NCBI GenBank assembly: GCA_900660155.1 | Contig: CABFPE010000301.1 | Span: 782,472-846,471 of the forward strand | Length of the DNA: 64,000 nucleotides | Direction of reading: 5' to 3' | DNA from: Hofstenia miamia | Lineage: Eukaryota > Xenacoelomorpha > Acoela > Hofsteniidae | In this document: positions 36,801 through 51,800 of the stretch, in pieces | How the letters are laid out: every line of letters starts with the position of its first letter | Numbering within the stretch: position 1 is the stretch's first letter | Program-made: the position numbers and the translations under genes | The notes under the pieces: model-generated | Told to the model about the DNA's origin: nothing | The model's input: the letters and a program-made list of their open reading frames with translations, nothing else | The model's database searches: none

Positions 36801-39800
36801 TGGAAAAGAAACTTTTCATTTGAGAAGACATAAAGTTTTTAGAATGGGAATGAGCTTTACGGGCATTCAAAATTTGACCTTTAAGGAGGTGAAGTAATTT
36901 CTTGTAAAAATTATTTTTCAATTCTTGTAAAAATTATTAAAGGCTTCTAGAAATTGGAAAAACTCATTTTTAAATTCACGCTTGCGATTAACTTGATGTA
37001 AGGGGATCTGAATTTGATGGTGTTTATAGAAATAATGCCACAGTTTTATTTGAATGCTATTTCCCTTACACCACTGTCTAGGAGTGTTTCCAATTTCAAA
37101 TATGAATAATGAATGAAGAATAAAATAAATGGTGGTCGTGGCTTTCGCACTATGCATGATTCGCTATTGCGTTTTTCATTTCCTCTTTCTAAATGCCTCT
37201 TAATTGCATTAGGCTAGCGAAGGTGTTTTCCAACTAGTGCGTAATTAAATCAGGTGAGATCGCCACTCCAACTCACCCGCCTTCCTACATATTTTTATGA
37301 CAACACATTTTTTTTCATTCGCACGATCATTAACATTTTACTCTAAAGGAAACAGGTTTTCAAAATTTTGTTTGTTTTAAATTAAGAAATATTGATATCC
37401 TTAAAAAAATTAAAATCTTAGACAAGTATTGATGGAAAGTTTGAATTGTGCATCCATTGTCCTTGTTCTGCTACTAAGAGATATATCGTAGAAATTAGTA
37501 AAAACTATTGACGAAGACCTAGCCGAACATATTTCCTTTCGGGTAATCAAATGTCAAATACAGTTTATTCTTCGATGCCATTTTATTAATTCACCATTTT
37601 ACGATTTTCGCAATTTTAGTAAAATTAACTCAAGTGTTTCGTAGAAGCAATGAACAGTCGTGCGGAGATTGGTGTGACGACATTAATATCATTTAACTTC
37701 AATTTTCCTGAAAATCGCCATTTTACATTTTAAGAAATACTCGATTTTGTAAATATGTATGTTGTTATCACTTCTTTGAACATTGGCCAATTGAATTTTT
37801 TCAAAGCACATTTTTCGTTTTTTGCGCCAAAGTACTAATCTATTCTTTGTGTTTATTTTTTGATGTGTCAAAACGCACAAGTTTACTAAGTAAATTAGAA
37901 TGCTAGATAAACCGGACTTCAATAGTAAATTCATGCTATTTGAAACTGTAGAATATTATTTTAATTGTTTGAAGCAATTAATTATGTAATTTATTATTTG
38001 GAAACAATTACATAAAAACGCCAGCTGTTTACGCAGTGCCATCTAGGCGGTTTCAAAACTTGGTTTGGTTCTTACATACATATTTAACTCAGCGCTTTCC
38101 AAATGACATAGAGTCCTGGATATCCAGAACTCTGTGGCAAAAGGTGAACTGTACACTGGTTTTAGGCACCGAAAAAAATGTAATAAATACGAAAATGAGT
38201 AATTGCTATACCTAATTCATTACTACAACAACACCTTCAATGGAAGTGTTATTGTTTAATGCTCACACATTAACATTAAACGCAGCACTAAATAACCTTG
38301 AATATCGGCAAGTGACACTCAGGTATATTTCGATATTATAGAAAGATGTTAAGCTATTAGTTGTTAATGTCGAAAACAAGTCGCATTTATTCAAAAAACA
38401 ATCGTCAGATCAGATGTTGATTGGCCAAAATTTATTACTAAATTTAAGCATGTGCTTTATAGTTAAAAATCATCAGCATTTCATACTGGAATGTTTTTGT
38501 GACATTCTTTAACCATGTTTATTAATATATGGCTAAACATAATCAGATTTATCTGATTTACTAGTAACTTGCTGCTAGGATCAGAGGTGCAGCCAGCCCA
38601 TGGAATTTAGGGGGGGGTAAAAAAATTTCAATTTTATTGCAATGTTTTACTAAGCTAGCTCTATTATCTCTGAGGGGAGGGTGATCTGGTTTCATTCAGT
38701 AGCTACGTCATTGGTTAGGATAATAATATTTATTATAACTGAATATAGCGTATAGATATTATTTTTGCAAATATAAATTAGATTGCTGTTTATTTTGTGC
38801 TGATAGGCTTTAGAAAGGTTGTAGGTAATTGAATTTGAGTTCCAAGCTCAATAAACTATTACTACTACTTTAAATAGATTGTTTACAGCTTAATAATGAA
38901 TTGAAGTTGGTTTATCAGTAAGTTACTAGCAAGTAAGTGCGATGCCCGATAAGCACTCTTTCCCTCATTTCTTTGAATTGTTGATATTCGTCCTGCCAAC
39001 TTATTTTTTACAGAAATTCATTTTCTTTTTGTTTCGATTAATACCGCACCTTCTCCTTAAGAATGCGAATATTTTTTTGAGAAAACATTTTTATTTAAAA
39101 GCATAATTTCACTTTTACTATTATTCATTATTAACTGAGACTTTTATGGTCGATTGCAAAAATTTTTTAATTTTGTGTGTTTTAGAAAATTTTATTAAAA
39201 ATTCTTTTGAGAAATGGTAACAAATTATATATATTGATTTCCAAGAAAATATGAGAATTTAATCTAAGATAATGGCGGGTATTTTATAGTGTAAAAAAGA
39301 TTTTCTTCTCACTTTTATTCAAATTGACAATGGACTACCTTGGAAATTTTGGTTGTTCATGGGTTTTTAACAGTGACTAAGTCAATAAGACCTTACTGGC
39401 TGCTATTTTCACAATATTTTTTTTGAAATAAATCGGCTCTAGCGATACGGTAGGCTTTCCAATTTCTATCAATGAATTCCAAATCGTATAACCTAATTCA
39501 AAACTACTTTCACCGAAGTTTTTGAATTCTATCCAAGGCTGCAATGTGAATTCTACAATTTCAAAATCACCACATGGTATGTGCAATATGCACCAAATGC
39601 TATGCTAGAGTAGAAATTTTTCATTAAAACGTCCGATTATTTGCTAAGTGCGAAGCGTTCGAGATTTAAAGCGTTTGAATGACTTCTTTATTAACTGAAA
39701 TTAGGACATAGAGAAATCGATTACGAAGTGTTGATGTATAGTATACATATAATATAGTTGGCTGCAAAAAAATGAGACTAGAAAAAAGCCATATTACTTT

Positions 39801-42800
39801 TGAACTACTTGAACGTAACAACTCAAGAAAGGTACGATTTTAAAGATACATTAAAGGACTATAAGTAAAAATCAAAGTCTAATTTGTTTTCCTCCTGTAG
39901 AAATAACTTCATTCAAACGAACTGAAACTGATTTCATTAAATTGGACTTCATTTCAGATGTCAAAATGTGTTGACTTTCTTGAATTTTTTCTTTTAAATC
40001 GGATATATTTTTCGGATTTTTCTTCTCAACGTCATTTTTCAATATCTGCCACACATTTTCGATTGGAGAAAGATCAGCAGAACTTGGTGGCCATTGCAAA
40101 AACTGGATATTATTTTCAGAAAACCAATTTTTTGTCTTTGCTGACGTGTGCGGGGTTGCTCCGTCCTGTTGGAGTATCCATCCATCATCATATAAAGCAT
40201 CAGCATAAGGCATAAATTCAGCTATAATTTGGCAATATCTTTGACTGTCGATTGTGGCTTTTCCGTCTAAAATTTTCAAATAAAACCCACGATAGCAAAG
40301 TGCTCCCCAAACCATAATTTTTTGATCGAACTTTGGAACCGCTTTTGTTGGTCTTGGACATTTCTTTGACGACCACACTTGTACTTTGTTTCTGTGTAGT
40401 TGAAATACGCACTCATCAGTTATCCAAACATCTTCAAAAGTGTAGTCTTTCCAATCTTTCACGAAATTTAATCTTTTTTCTTGATGTTCTTTTGTAATCA
40501 GAAGTCGATTTTTTCTGCCAATTTTTGTAACTCCACTTTTTTTCAGTGTTCTCTGAACTGTGGTTTCATGCACAGAGATGTCGGCTTCAGTTTGAAGTCG
40601 GTTTGCAATTTTTTTCCCAGAAATATAGGGATTTTTGAGAGCAATTGCGACTGTTTTCTGAATGAATTTTCCAATAATTTTTCGAGGGCGTCCACTTCCT
40701 TTTCTTCTTTTGAGAGATTCTCCTTGTCGAATTTTTTTCAGCTTTCGAAAATAAGTTGATCGAGAAATTTGCGATGTCGCAAAGGCGTTTTCAAGCTGTT
40801 CCAACGTTTCCATTCCGAAGAAATCAAGTAGAAACTTTGCAAAGCAAAACAATTTGTTTGGTAAGTGTTTTCAAATAATTACGAAGTACCAGTTTAATTA
40901 ATTAACTTTTTTGCTTGACCATTTTAAAGTTCACAAAATTCTCGTTGTCTTTTATTTTTATAGTTTTCCTCTAAAACGTCTCAATACGTTTCCACAAAGC
41001 GTTAAAAAATAGGTGTTCAGTCTCATTTTTTTTTGCAGCCAACTATATATATAATAAAAATAGTTTGAAATACTAATATATACCTACTTCTGGTTTTGGT
41101 ATTCAATTAAATTTGATAAATATCGTTGAACCGAGTTAACAATAACTCGTATCAAATGTGATTTATAAGCTTTAATGCAATGTTGAATTCTTCCCATCTG
41201 AAATGGCATTCTGTGTAGTACCACGAATATAAACTTTAAACCATCGATGTTTCCAGCCATATTGCATTTAACATTTGAAAACAGTTGTAAATATCAAATA
41301 TTTAACAAAGCCAAATTGTGATACTGAAAAGAAGCATCTGTTATTTTCAAAACTACTTTATTCACTGGCTACAAGCACCGTCTTAAGCCATCATGATGTG
41401 ATTTGAGGGAAAACGCCACATGTAATTTCTGAAATTTCAAAAGTATCCAAAACTTTTGTTCATTTGGATATTCAGGCGCACTCTAAGTTGACTCAAGAGC
41501 ACTGGATCTACTTTTGAGATAGGCTAGAAATTATCCTTCAATGAACAAATATCGATTGAAATAAATTTGGTTTTTTGGGAATATTCACAACATGTAGAAT
41601 TTGCCAATTCTTGCAAAAATCGACCTCATGGTGGCCTGACTGCAATAAACACATTTCACGAGGCGTCAACGCTCCACCCGGTGCAGAAATTTTGTATAAA
41701 ACTCCATTTGTCTCTTCGAAAAATGGGTTACAACTGATGAGTGAAGGTTTAAACTGAATTTCGCGCGTTTAAATATTTTTTGAAGGGCGCAAAATGACGT
41801 CATTCTACTCGAGGTTCGGCTTCTAAATTCACGGTATTTATGGATTTGCACACTAGACAGAGTGGAGAGAAATATGGGAGCAGATTCTGAATGTGCACTT
41901 ATTCATTATGCCAAGAAGACAACATACTGCTCCAAGCAGTGCACCCCTCATCCTCAGCGACGCAGGTCCCACTGTTTTATTCACGAATGACCAACGCTTT
42001 TCTCAGTTTTGAATTTCATCGGGAAGGGTCAAAGAACGAATCCAAAACAGGAATTAAAAGTATTTGGACCATTTTTGGGAAACATTCGAAGGCGAGTTTT
42101 ATGGAATGAGCGACTTGTATTCCATAGTCATAAGGAATTGGGATTATTCATTGACATTCTTTTAGGTCTTTAAAATATATTTTTGTATTCAAATAACTCT
42201 TTATAGTCAGTGACCTAATTAATGAAAGATTTAATATTATATTTATCGCTGACGCCATTGCCTGGTATCAGACTATAAATTTGTTCGCGTGACTGCTGTC
42301 TGCTTACATTCACTTATGCCTGTATGTTTTTATATAGCAGTTAATTGCAATCGCTTTCCCGACTAGTATTTGATTTAATGTTTCGCTGTTTTACTGTGTT
42401 CAACAGTCGCCATGGTTGAGTTAATTTTTAATAAAAATATCAATTGAGTTGAAACTGCTCCGAAAATGGCACAGTTAGCATTGCACCATCGATTTGACAG
42501 CATACTTAGTACTCAATATCACATTAGTAAAACAAGGAATGTTGATATTTGCAAATGTTTACACATATTTTCTCTTATATTGGCCATTCATGCGTGGAAA
42601 CAATATTCTGTGATTTATATACATTTGTCTGCAAAGCAAACTGCATTTAAATCCATGCTCTAATTTTGACTGAAATTCCTAGGCTGTTATGAACTCAACC
42701 TTGAGGCTAGTACAACTGACAGCCCGGCAAACATTTCTTGTGGCTCTTGCTAGCTTCACATTTTATGCTTAGGCAACTTCATATTTTAACACTATTATTT

Positions 42801-45800
42801 TTTCAGAAATAATACCAATAAGGCGCCGCGCGCACTAGTGATTTTTAATTTACGTAAAAATGAAACTATTTAGTTTACAAAATTGAACACAGCTTTCTTT
42901 AGGTCAACGCGCACTAGCAATTTAATGATCACAGAAATTAAAAAATTCCTGCGTGATCTATTTTCGTGTTGATTAAACTGTTGACACATAAAACAGAACA
43001 TAGCGTTTTCAATGTACGTGCGCACACTGCAATTAATTAATTGAACAATTTGTAAAAATGTGAGACATTGATTCATTCAGAAGCGAGCCGCGAATTATAA
43101 TTTATAGTTAAAAGATTATTCTTACAAGCAGTTTAAGCAAAAATTATTGCAATAGCTCTATGAAGAGGAGTTTTTTAAAAATTTGACTGAATTAATTGAC
43201 TTGGAAAGATGGATCNAATTGCAATCGCTTTCCCGACTAGTATTTGATTTAATGTTTCGCTGTTTTACTGTGTTCAACAGTCGCCATGGTTGAGTTAATT
43301 TTTAATAAAAATATCAATTGAGTTGAAACTGCTCCGAAAATGGCACAGTTAGCATTGCACCATCGATTTGACAGCATACTTAGTACTCAATATCACATTA
43401 GTAAAACAAGGAATGTTGATATTTGCAAATGTTTACACATATTTTCTCTTATATTGGCCATTCATGCGTGGAAACAATATTCTGTGATTTATATACATTT
43501 GTCTGCAAAGCAAACTGCATTTAAATCCATGCTCTAATTTTGACTGAAATTCCTAGGCTGTTATGAACTCAACCTTGAGGCTAGTACAACTGACAGCCCG
43601 GCAAACATTTCTTGTGGCTCTTGCTAGCTTCACATTTTATGCTTAGGCAACTTCATATTTTAACACTATTATTTTTTCAGAAATAATACCAATAAGGCGC
43701 CGCGCGCACTAGTGATTTTTAATTTACGTAAAAATGAAACTATTTAGTTTACAAAATTGAACACAGCTTTCTTTAGGTCAACGCGCACTAGCAATTTAAT
43801 GATCACAGAAATTAAAAAATTCCTGCGTGATCTATTTTCGTGTTGATTAAACTGTTGACACATAAAACAGAACATAGCGTTTTCAATGTACGTGCGCACA
43901 CTGCAATTAATTAATTGAACAATTTGTAAAAATGTGAGACATTGATTCATTCAGAAGCGAGCCGCGAATTATAATTTATAGTTAAAAGATTATTCTTACA
44001 AGCAGTTTAAGCAAAAATTATTGCAATAGCTCTATGAAGAGGAGTTTTTTAAAAATTTGACTGAATTAATTGACTTGGAAAGATGGATCAAGCTATTATT
44101 TCGCTCACTACATGTATTAAGTAAAAGAGCTTATATTTCTGATATCAATGCTCATATTTAGAATTTAGAATTTGACAGTGTTTAGCCTAAATATTCATGT
44201 ATAATCTATTTTCTTAAGATACAAAAACAGATATTTTTTCATGTTACTATCAGTGATATCACGGTAAATTTGGGGGCCCGATGCGAGATGTCAATTCAGG
44301 ACCCCCATCCCACAACTCCCAAATTTACGCATTAAATTTTCAGTAACCGTTTTGGTGTATACTACATACTTACCAAATATTTTGTCCCTGCGTAACTATT
44401 AGACCTCCAAAATAGTTTAAAATTGTTTTTAAAATTTTTTTTTAAATGTTGGGCCTCCATTTTTTGTTATATCGATATAATTACTTTGTTATTTTGCTGT
44501 TTTGGAACCCAAAGGCTCCAAATTCCGAACTTGGGTCCCAGCTTGTTTAAATAAGTTTCATTTCTATTTAAATTAAAATTTTTATTGCTCATGCGGTCGC
44601 TACCACTCAGTGACGCCACTTATTACTATGGTACTGCTCTAACCAATGAAACCGAAAAGTTTCTTTACGAAAATGTGTCTTTGCATAATGTTATTTTTAG
44701 TCTAACTAATTGCAGTATTGAGCAAAACACTGCGCATTCATTCGAAAGTAATTAAAAAAATTCATAGGGTATTGACAAAATTTCGAATAGTCTTTTTGGT
44801 TATTCAATTATTACCGTAAGACATGCTGTGNGGCGCCGCGCGCACTAGTGATTTTTAATTTACGTAAAAATGAAACTATTTAGTTTACAAAATTGAACAC
44901 AGCTTTCTTTAGGTCAACGCGCACTAGCAATTTAATGATCACAGAAATTAAAAAATTCCTGCGTGATCTATTTTCGTGTTGATTAAACTGTTGACACATA
45001 AAACAGAACATAGCGTTTTCAATGTACGTGCGCACACTGCAATTAATTAATTGAACAATTTGTAAAAATGTGAGACATTGATTCATTCAGAAGCGAGCCG
45101 CGAATTATAATTTATAGTTAAAAGATTATTCTTACAAGCAGTTTAAGCAAAAATTATTGCAATAGCTCTATGAAGAGGAGTTTTTTAAAAATTTGACTGA
45201 ATTAATTGACTTGGAAAGATGGATCAAGCTATTATTTCGCTCACTACATGTATTAAGTAAAAGAGCTTATATTTCTGATATCAATGCTCATATTTAGAAT
45301 TTAGAATTTGACAGTGTTTAGCCTAAATATTCATGTATAATCTATTTTCTTAAGATACAAAAACAGATATTTTTTCATGTTACTATCAGTGATATCACGG
45401 TAAATTTGGGGGCCCGATGCGAGATGTCAATTCAGGACCCCCATCCCACAACTCCCAAATTTACGCATTAAATTTTCAGTAACCGTTTTGGTGTATACTA
45501 CATACTTACCAAATATTTTGTCCCTGCGTAACTATTAGACCTCCAAAATAGTTTAAAATTGTTTTTAAAATTTTTTTTTAAATGTTGGGCCTCCATTTTT
45601 TGTTATATCGATATAATTACTTTGTTATTTTGCTGTTTTGGAACCCAAAGGCTCCAAATTCCGAACTTGGGTCCCAGCTTGTTTAAATAAGTTTCATTTC
45701 TATTTAAATTAAAATTTTTATTGCTCATGCGGTCGCTACCACTCAGTGACGCCACTTATTACTATGGTACTGCTCTAACCAATGAAACCGAAAAGTTTCT

Positions 45801-48800
45801 TTACGAAAATGTGTCTTTGCATAATGTTATTTTTAGTCTAACTAATTGCAGTATTGAGCAAAACACTGCGCATTCATTCGAAAGTAATTAAAAAAATTCA
45901 TAGGGTATTGACAAAATTTCGAATAGTCTTTTTGGTTATTCAATTATTACCGTAAGACATGCTGTGTATAAATGAAATCCATTCTAAATGAACAATTCCG
46001 CAGATAAATAATCACTAGTGCGCGTTTGAAAAATTTTGATAAACTATTTAATTTGCAAATTATTTAGTTAGTAAATTAAAAAATCAACAGTGCGCACTTA
46101 GTCTAAACCTAGTTAAAGATCAGTCTTATTTCTATTTTAGTTTATATGCAGTTTTGTTTGTGGGTAGGGTATACTTGGCGATAAGCGGGTTTATTGTGTG
46201 CGCCAGCAACAAAATGGGTGAAAATCTGTCCGTCCATGTACCCAAAATATTTGGTGGCTCTCTTACAAATAGTGTCACACACCTTTGGTCCAGTGCGAAT
46301 ATATTCTTAAAAACACTTGTTTTCAGAAGGATGTGCTTATACTTTAACAAATGATGATTATAACAATGAAAGCGGATATTATCTTAAAATGTTCTGTTAA
46401 ATATGGCCGTTCTTACTGTTTATATATAATTTTTTGTTTCATATGAATTCTCTGATTAATTAGGCTGGCACATTAAATTATCTTCCTTGTTGCGATTTAT
46501 GTCACAGTTTCCCATTCTCATTTCGTTTCCCGAATGACCTCTTTGCTCTTTCTTCTCAAAAGTTTTCTTAAGCAATTCTATGATCAGCAATCAGTTTAAA
46601 GAAATACTTATTTATGCATTAATCTTAATTGTTCGTTTTTAGCCTGGTGAAGACGCAAATAACCCCAAACATCAGGGTAATAAAACCGAATGTGGACTTT
46701 TGGACCTCCTGAATAAACTTGGCATGGATTACGACGCAATTCGCAAAGGATATCCTGAACGGGATATGGTAAAGGTTTTTACGTTCAACTCAAGTAGGAA
46801 ATCTATGACTACTGTCATCGAGCTCCCTGACGGAACTTTAAGACTTCTGTGTAAGGGCGCTTCAGAAACCGTCCTCAAAAAGTAAATCACTTTATCATAT
46901 ATATGTATATATTTTTTTCTAGTTAAATTTAGAAAATGTTGTTTAAAAGTGAACTAGTCAGTTGTGTCAATGCTGCTGACATGGCTGTAATAAAGCGATT
47001 GTCCCTTTAAGGTTGGTCTTGCTAAAAAATTCTACTTGGTTGTTGTGATTCGTCTTTTAAGTGAATGAGATAGCGAGTAAAAACGCACTGCTATATATTT
47101 TAGTTTCCTCCATTCGAAGTTAATTCTTTCGATGTAATTGATTTCTATCTAATCTTCTTTCGCTTAAATCACTTCTCAAATATAAATTGAATATTTAAAT
47201 CTATTTATAAGTCCTTTCTTTTCTCAATTCTACACTCTTGCCTTGAAATCAACTTTGAATTTTCATCGTGCACACCTAGCCAATACAATCTCATTAGTTA
47301 TTACCATTGTTGTAACCGGGCTGCGATTTCAGGCCCTTTATCCACCATTACTAAAGTCAAACCTCAGCCCATATCCGTCATTTCTAAAACTTACAAAAAT
47401 GCTTGGCATCGATTTCAAATTTTAAAAATTCTAGGCCCATTTTACAGAAATTTCAGGCTCGGCTCAGACCCATTTCGTTCGTATTTATTCGGAACCTCTC
47501 GGTGGAGTAAAACTCTGGTTATGACTTCTGAGTAATTATTTTTGAAATTAGCGGTGATAGCGGAAATTTTTATATAAATTATTAATTTTGAAATAACTCT
47601 AAATTGTAGACAATTTGTTGAAATTGACTCTGAATTCTAGATCTGTAGACTGTTCGTCTATCAAAAGCAAAAACTAATGGATATTATTTTATATTAACAA
47701 TTATTCCTTGGAACTGCCTGTTTAAAATTTTTGAATATTAGAATTACCTAAATTTAAACCCGAATGCTATTGATACACTATCCTTTGAGTTTGAATAGGT
47801 TTTGCAATGAATTGACTGTTGGATAGATTTGGCACATTTTAAAAGGCAATCTATAACAGTTTCGCAGCCAGCTACCTCTGCATCCACTAATCGATTCCTG
47901 TACACATCAAAGCACCATACCTAACTTTTTATTGATTTTCCTTTACTGTTATTCCAGTGGAGAATTTCGTCTTTGTTATTCTCAAACGATTTGATAAACA
48001 CCAGGTGGATGCATGGGATTAAATTTAGATCAAGTGAACCGTATTCCTCACTTTCATCGTCAATTTAAAAAATATTTATTCAATTAGCCAATGGATGTAC
48101 GAATCACAGCTAATTTTAGTTCATACATGATTTAATAGTGAATTTCAACAATTTATACAAAATAATTAACACTGATTTGAATTGAGTGCTGACCAGCTTC
48201 TCTTGATGGACATCATTTGACATACATCAATGCATTCAACAAGCATACATTGCCGTGATGCTAGTGTGAGTCTAACATGCATTTTGCATTTTGATACGTA
48301 GCCAATTTACATCTTTGACATCATTCAAAAAGATGATCGTAATTAGCTATAGAACAACGTTGTCTGAAGTTTCCAAATCACTAACAATATTCTTCAATAC
48401 GAATAACTTAGAGATAAAGAGACCTTAATGTTATAATTATAATGTTTAATTGATCAAAAGAATGTTCAGATTTTCTTCAAACGATATGTACATCAAAATG
48501 TCTATGAAAAGCGGCTTCTCTGACACGCCTTTAAAGTTATTTTAAATGTGTACGTTCAATGGTTACGATTTTAGTTATATTTCTCTCAGCCAATCATTTA
48601 AGCTAGTTGCCGTACTAGTATGTAAATTGTTTAAATATATTAAATTAACTCTTATTAATTTATAAAAAGCTTTGTAATCACGAAAACCTTTCAGTATAAC
48701 TATTTTTCAATATTTTGAGTCGAATAATTTTCTTAATGCTTAGTTATTGTAGAAATTGTTTTAACCTTATTTGCCAGATGGGGATTGATTTCGCCCCCCC

Positions 48801-51800
48801 CCCCCCCCCNNNNNNNNNNNNNNNNNNNNNNNNNNNNNNNNNNNNNNNNNNNNNNNNNNNNNNNNNNNNNNNNNNNNNNNNNNNNNNNNNNNNNNNNNNN
48901 NNNNNNNNNNNTTCCCCCCCCCCCCCCCCTGCTAACTTTTTCAAATTTCAGATGATTTCAAAAATCTCTGATTCCTGACCTTTTCTTTTTATAGATTTAA
49001 CAGTATTCTGGCCGTATTTTCGTAGTCTATACAATGTGTTTTTTTACATGTTTTTGTTCCACATTTTGACTTTTTATATTTGTTTTTAAGTCAATTACCA
49101 GGTTTTATCCATAGGCTACGGTTAGACTATGTAATTCGTCACGCTTTATCTGTCACATTTCGGTAAAATCGCACGTCTTTCTACCAATAACTTAATCTAA
49201 AAGTGGCCTTAGAAAATTGAAAAGCCAAAACTTAAAAAATTCAACAATTTTTCACTACCTATCATTGGAGAGGATGACGTCATCATCTATCTAGTGGCCT
49301 CGTTTTACAGAGGAAGTTTTGGTTTAGTAATGTTTAGTACGTTTCGTAATGTTGATTGCGGGGTTGAATCAAGCTCTGCGAGACAAGTGGGTTCACTTTT
49401 GTCAAGGCTCATATCTGCTCGTCGCCCTTGTTTTCTTAACTGTTTCCTAGAACTACAATATTCCTTTCCCTCAAAATCTATTTTTTTGGTTATTTTGTTA
49501 AATGTTTCTATAACCTGTCAATTATTCTATTGATTTTCTAAGTCAATACGATGCTAAAATTATTTTCGTATCCGTCAACGACTTTTTTGGAATTATTACT
49601 CAACTGTTTGTAGAATTGACACAAATTCTTTAGGCTGTTGATCTAAGGCGGAGACGTAATACTGCTTTTGCGACAGTTAGACATCTTTGCATCAATTTGT
49701 GTCAGATGCTTAACGACATTGACATTGTTTTTCATAAAAATATAAAGAACAAACGCAGAGTCTGCGTTTTATATCTATTCCGTTTCAAATTTTCAATAGC
49801 TGAATAAGGAGTTTTATCTTAAAGCATTCCAAAATTAATTCTGCTTTATTGGTTGGCATAAAATTCTCCGCTTCAAGCGAAATTGGCTAAATTCACTATT
49901 TTTCTATATTTACCTTAATCAAAATTTACTCTTCCTCTTTTTGACCTCCGTCCATATTTATACTCTCCAGTTTCTCTGTTTTGATAATAACATATAAAAT
50001 CCAGTTTTTATATCCATCTCCCACAGCATTGTCTTTGAGATTTTTTCAAATGCAGCCTGTATATTAAATTGAATTGAAAACATTTGTTTTAGGCCCTTGC
50101 TAGTTGACTTTTTAGCCTCGAATTGGAACACTAAATCGTGAGTTGCAGTCGAGTTACGAATTACAATTATACTTAATTTTTTCTCGTTAGGCTAGGCTAT
50201 GTATAACTGTGCTACCCTATATAAATGTACAACAGAAATACAATGTGCTAAACTAAATGAGACAAATCAAGCCTAATAGCTTAAAATTTGAGATAAATCG
50301 TAAAATGCCGATGGATTGTTTGATATCAAAGCAGAAATTGTGGAAAACCAGATGCCATTCACGCTAATATCAAGTTGGTTTCGAGTACTCGCAGGGCCCT
50401 AATTTGTTTGGTTGTCACGATTTTGTAAATATCGCAAATGTGGTGGTGCTTGCTCTGATACAAATTTCGACCTCAGATTTATGGAAATAAAGCAACAGGC
50501 AACGATCTTTCTCTTTGTGTTTCAATTGTTTGTGTTAATTTGTCCATTTATGATTTCCTAATTCTACATATCTTTGGGTTGCATTTTCACAGATCTGTTT
50601 GTTGATTATCTTGAGGCGAATTGATATGTTGCTTTTAGCTTTGGCAAGNCTAGTACCTGTTAATACTGAGTTGTTGACAATTTACTAAATCTTGATTCTT
50701 TTTCNGGTTGTCACGATTTTGTAAATATCGCAAATGTGGTGGTGCTTGCTCTGATACAAATTTCGACCTCAGATTTATGGAAATAAAGCAACAGGCAACG
50801 ATCTTTCTCTTTGTGTTTCAATTGTTTGTGTTAATTTGTCCATTTATGATTTCCTAATTCTACATATCTTTGGGTTGCATTTTCACAGATCTGTTTGTTG
50901 ATTATCTTGAGGCGAATTGATATGTTGCTTTTAGCTTTGGCAAGACAGCATTTGTAGGAAATGGGGTAGAAGTCTGGTCACTCTAAGTTTGAAAATGTAT
51001 GTATATTTGTTTCAGTTTTGTAAATTTGAATAATTGGTATACTGCCAACAATGTGTACGTTAGGCCAAATAGAGAAATACACTACTGTTTCGTTCTTGAG
51101 ACTGGTCGATTTTCTGAGGCAGAAGCAGGTTCTTGACCTGATTTATGTACTGGATTCACATTCCGTGCATTTAATTGACTTTATATAATAGTGAATGCAA
51201 ATTAGACATACATCAAAAATGACATGGTGATGTACGTTCTTGAGTCCAAAACAATAGCTTTCACGCTTATTATAGAAAGTGAATAATTGTGGATATCAGA
51301 TTTTTCCGAAAAACTTATGCGTTTGCATAGTGTTTTTAGACTCTCACTAACCATTGTTGAGTTTATTAATGTAAAAAATTTACATTGTTGTAAATTACAC
51401 TTCATAGTCTACTTCTTTCTACCGTTTACTAACGTAATATAGAATGTTTTTTTCAACAAAAAATCAAGTGTTTACATTTTATTCGGTCTGGAAGACCAGT
51501 TCTGCTCGAGCAAGTTATTTACACCGTTGCTGAAGCCATCATAGGCCAGCATCTGTAGATGAAACGCAGAGCAGTTATTTCCTACATTGGACAATTGTTC
51601 GCTCTAACGAATTCCGTTAACATCTGTCTGGGAGTTTTTGAGACTGCTTTTACGCATCATCCACTTCAACTCCTCTTATTCACTCGATGTTTTCACACTT
51701 AACGTGCATTTTCAAAACTCGCTGCGACTGACTTGCAAACTATCAATGAATTTACACATCGCTTACAGTTTAACCTTCATCCCACATTTCCCTTTTAAAT

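Noticed and set aside
42466-45086. Frames repeated two or three times at 42466, 43340, 42870, 43744 and 44880
   Set aside because: Their repetition comes from the assembly overlaps, not from gene duplication, and they match nothing known.
49270-49280. TGACGTCA, a CREB-type site, in intron 9
   Set aside because: An eight-base word is expected by chance in sequence of this length and nothing around it supports a role.
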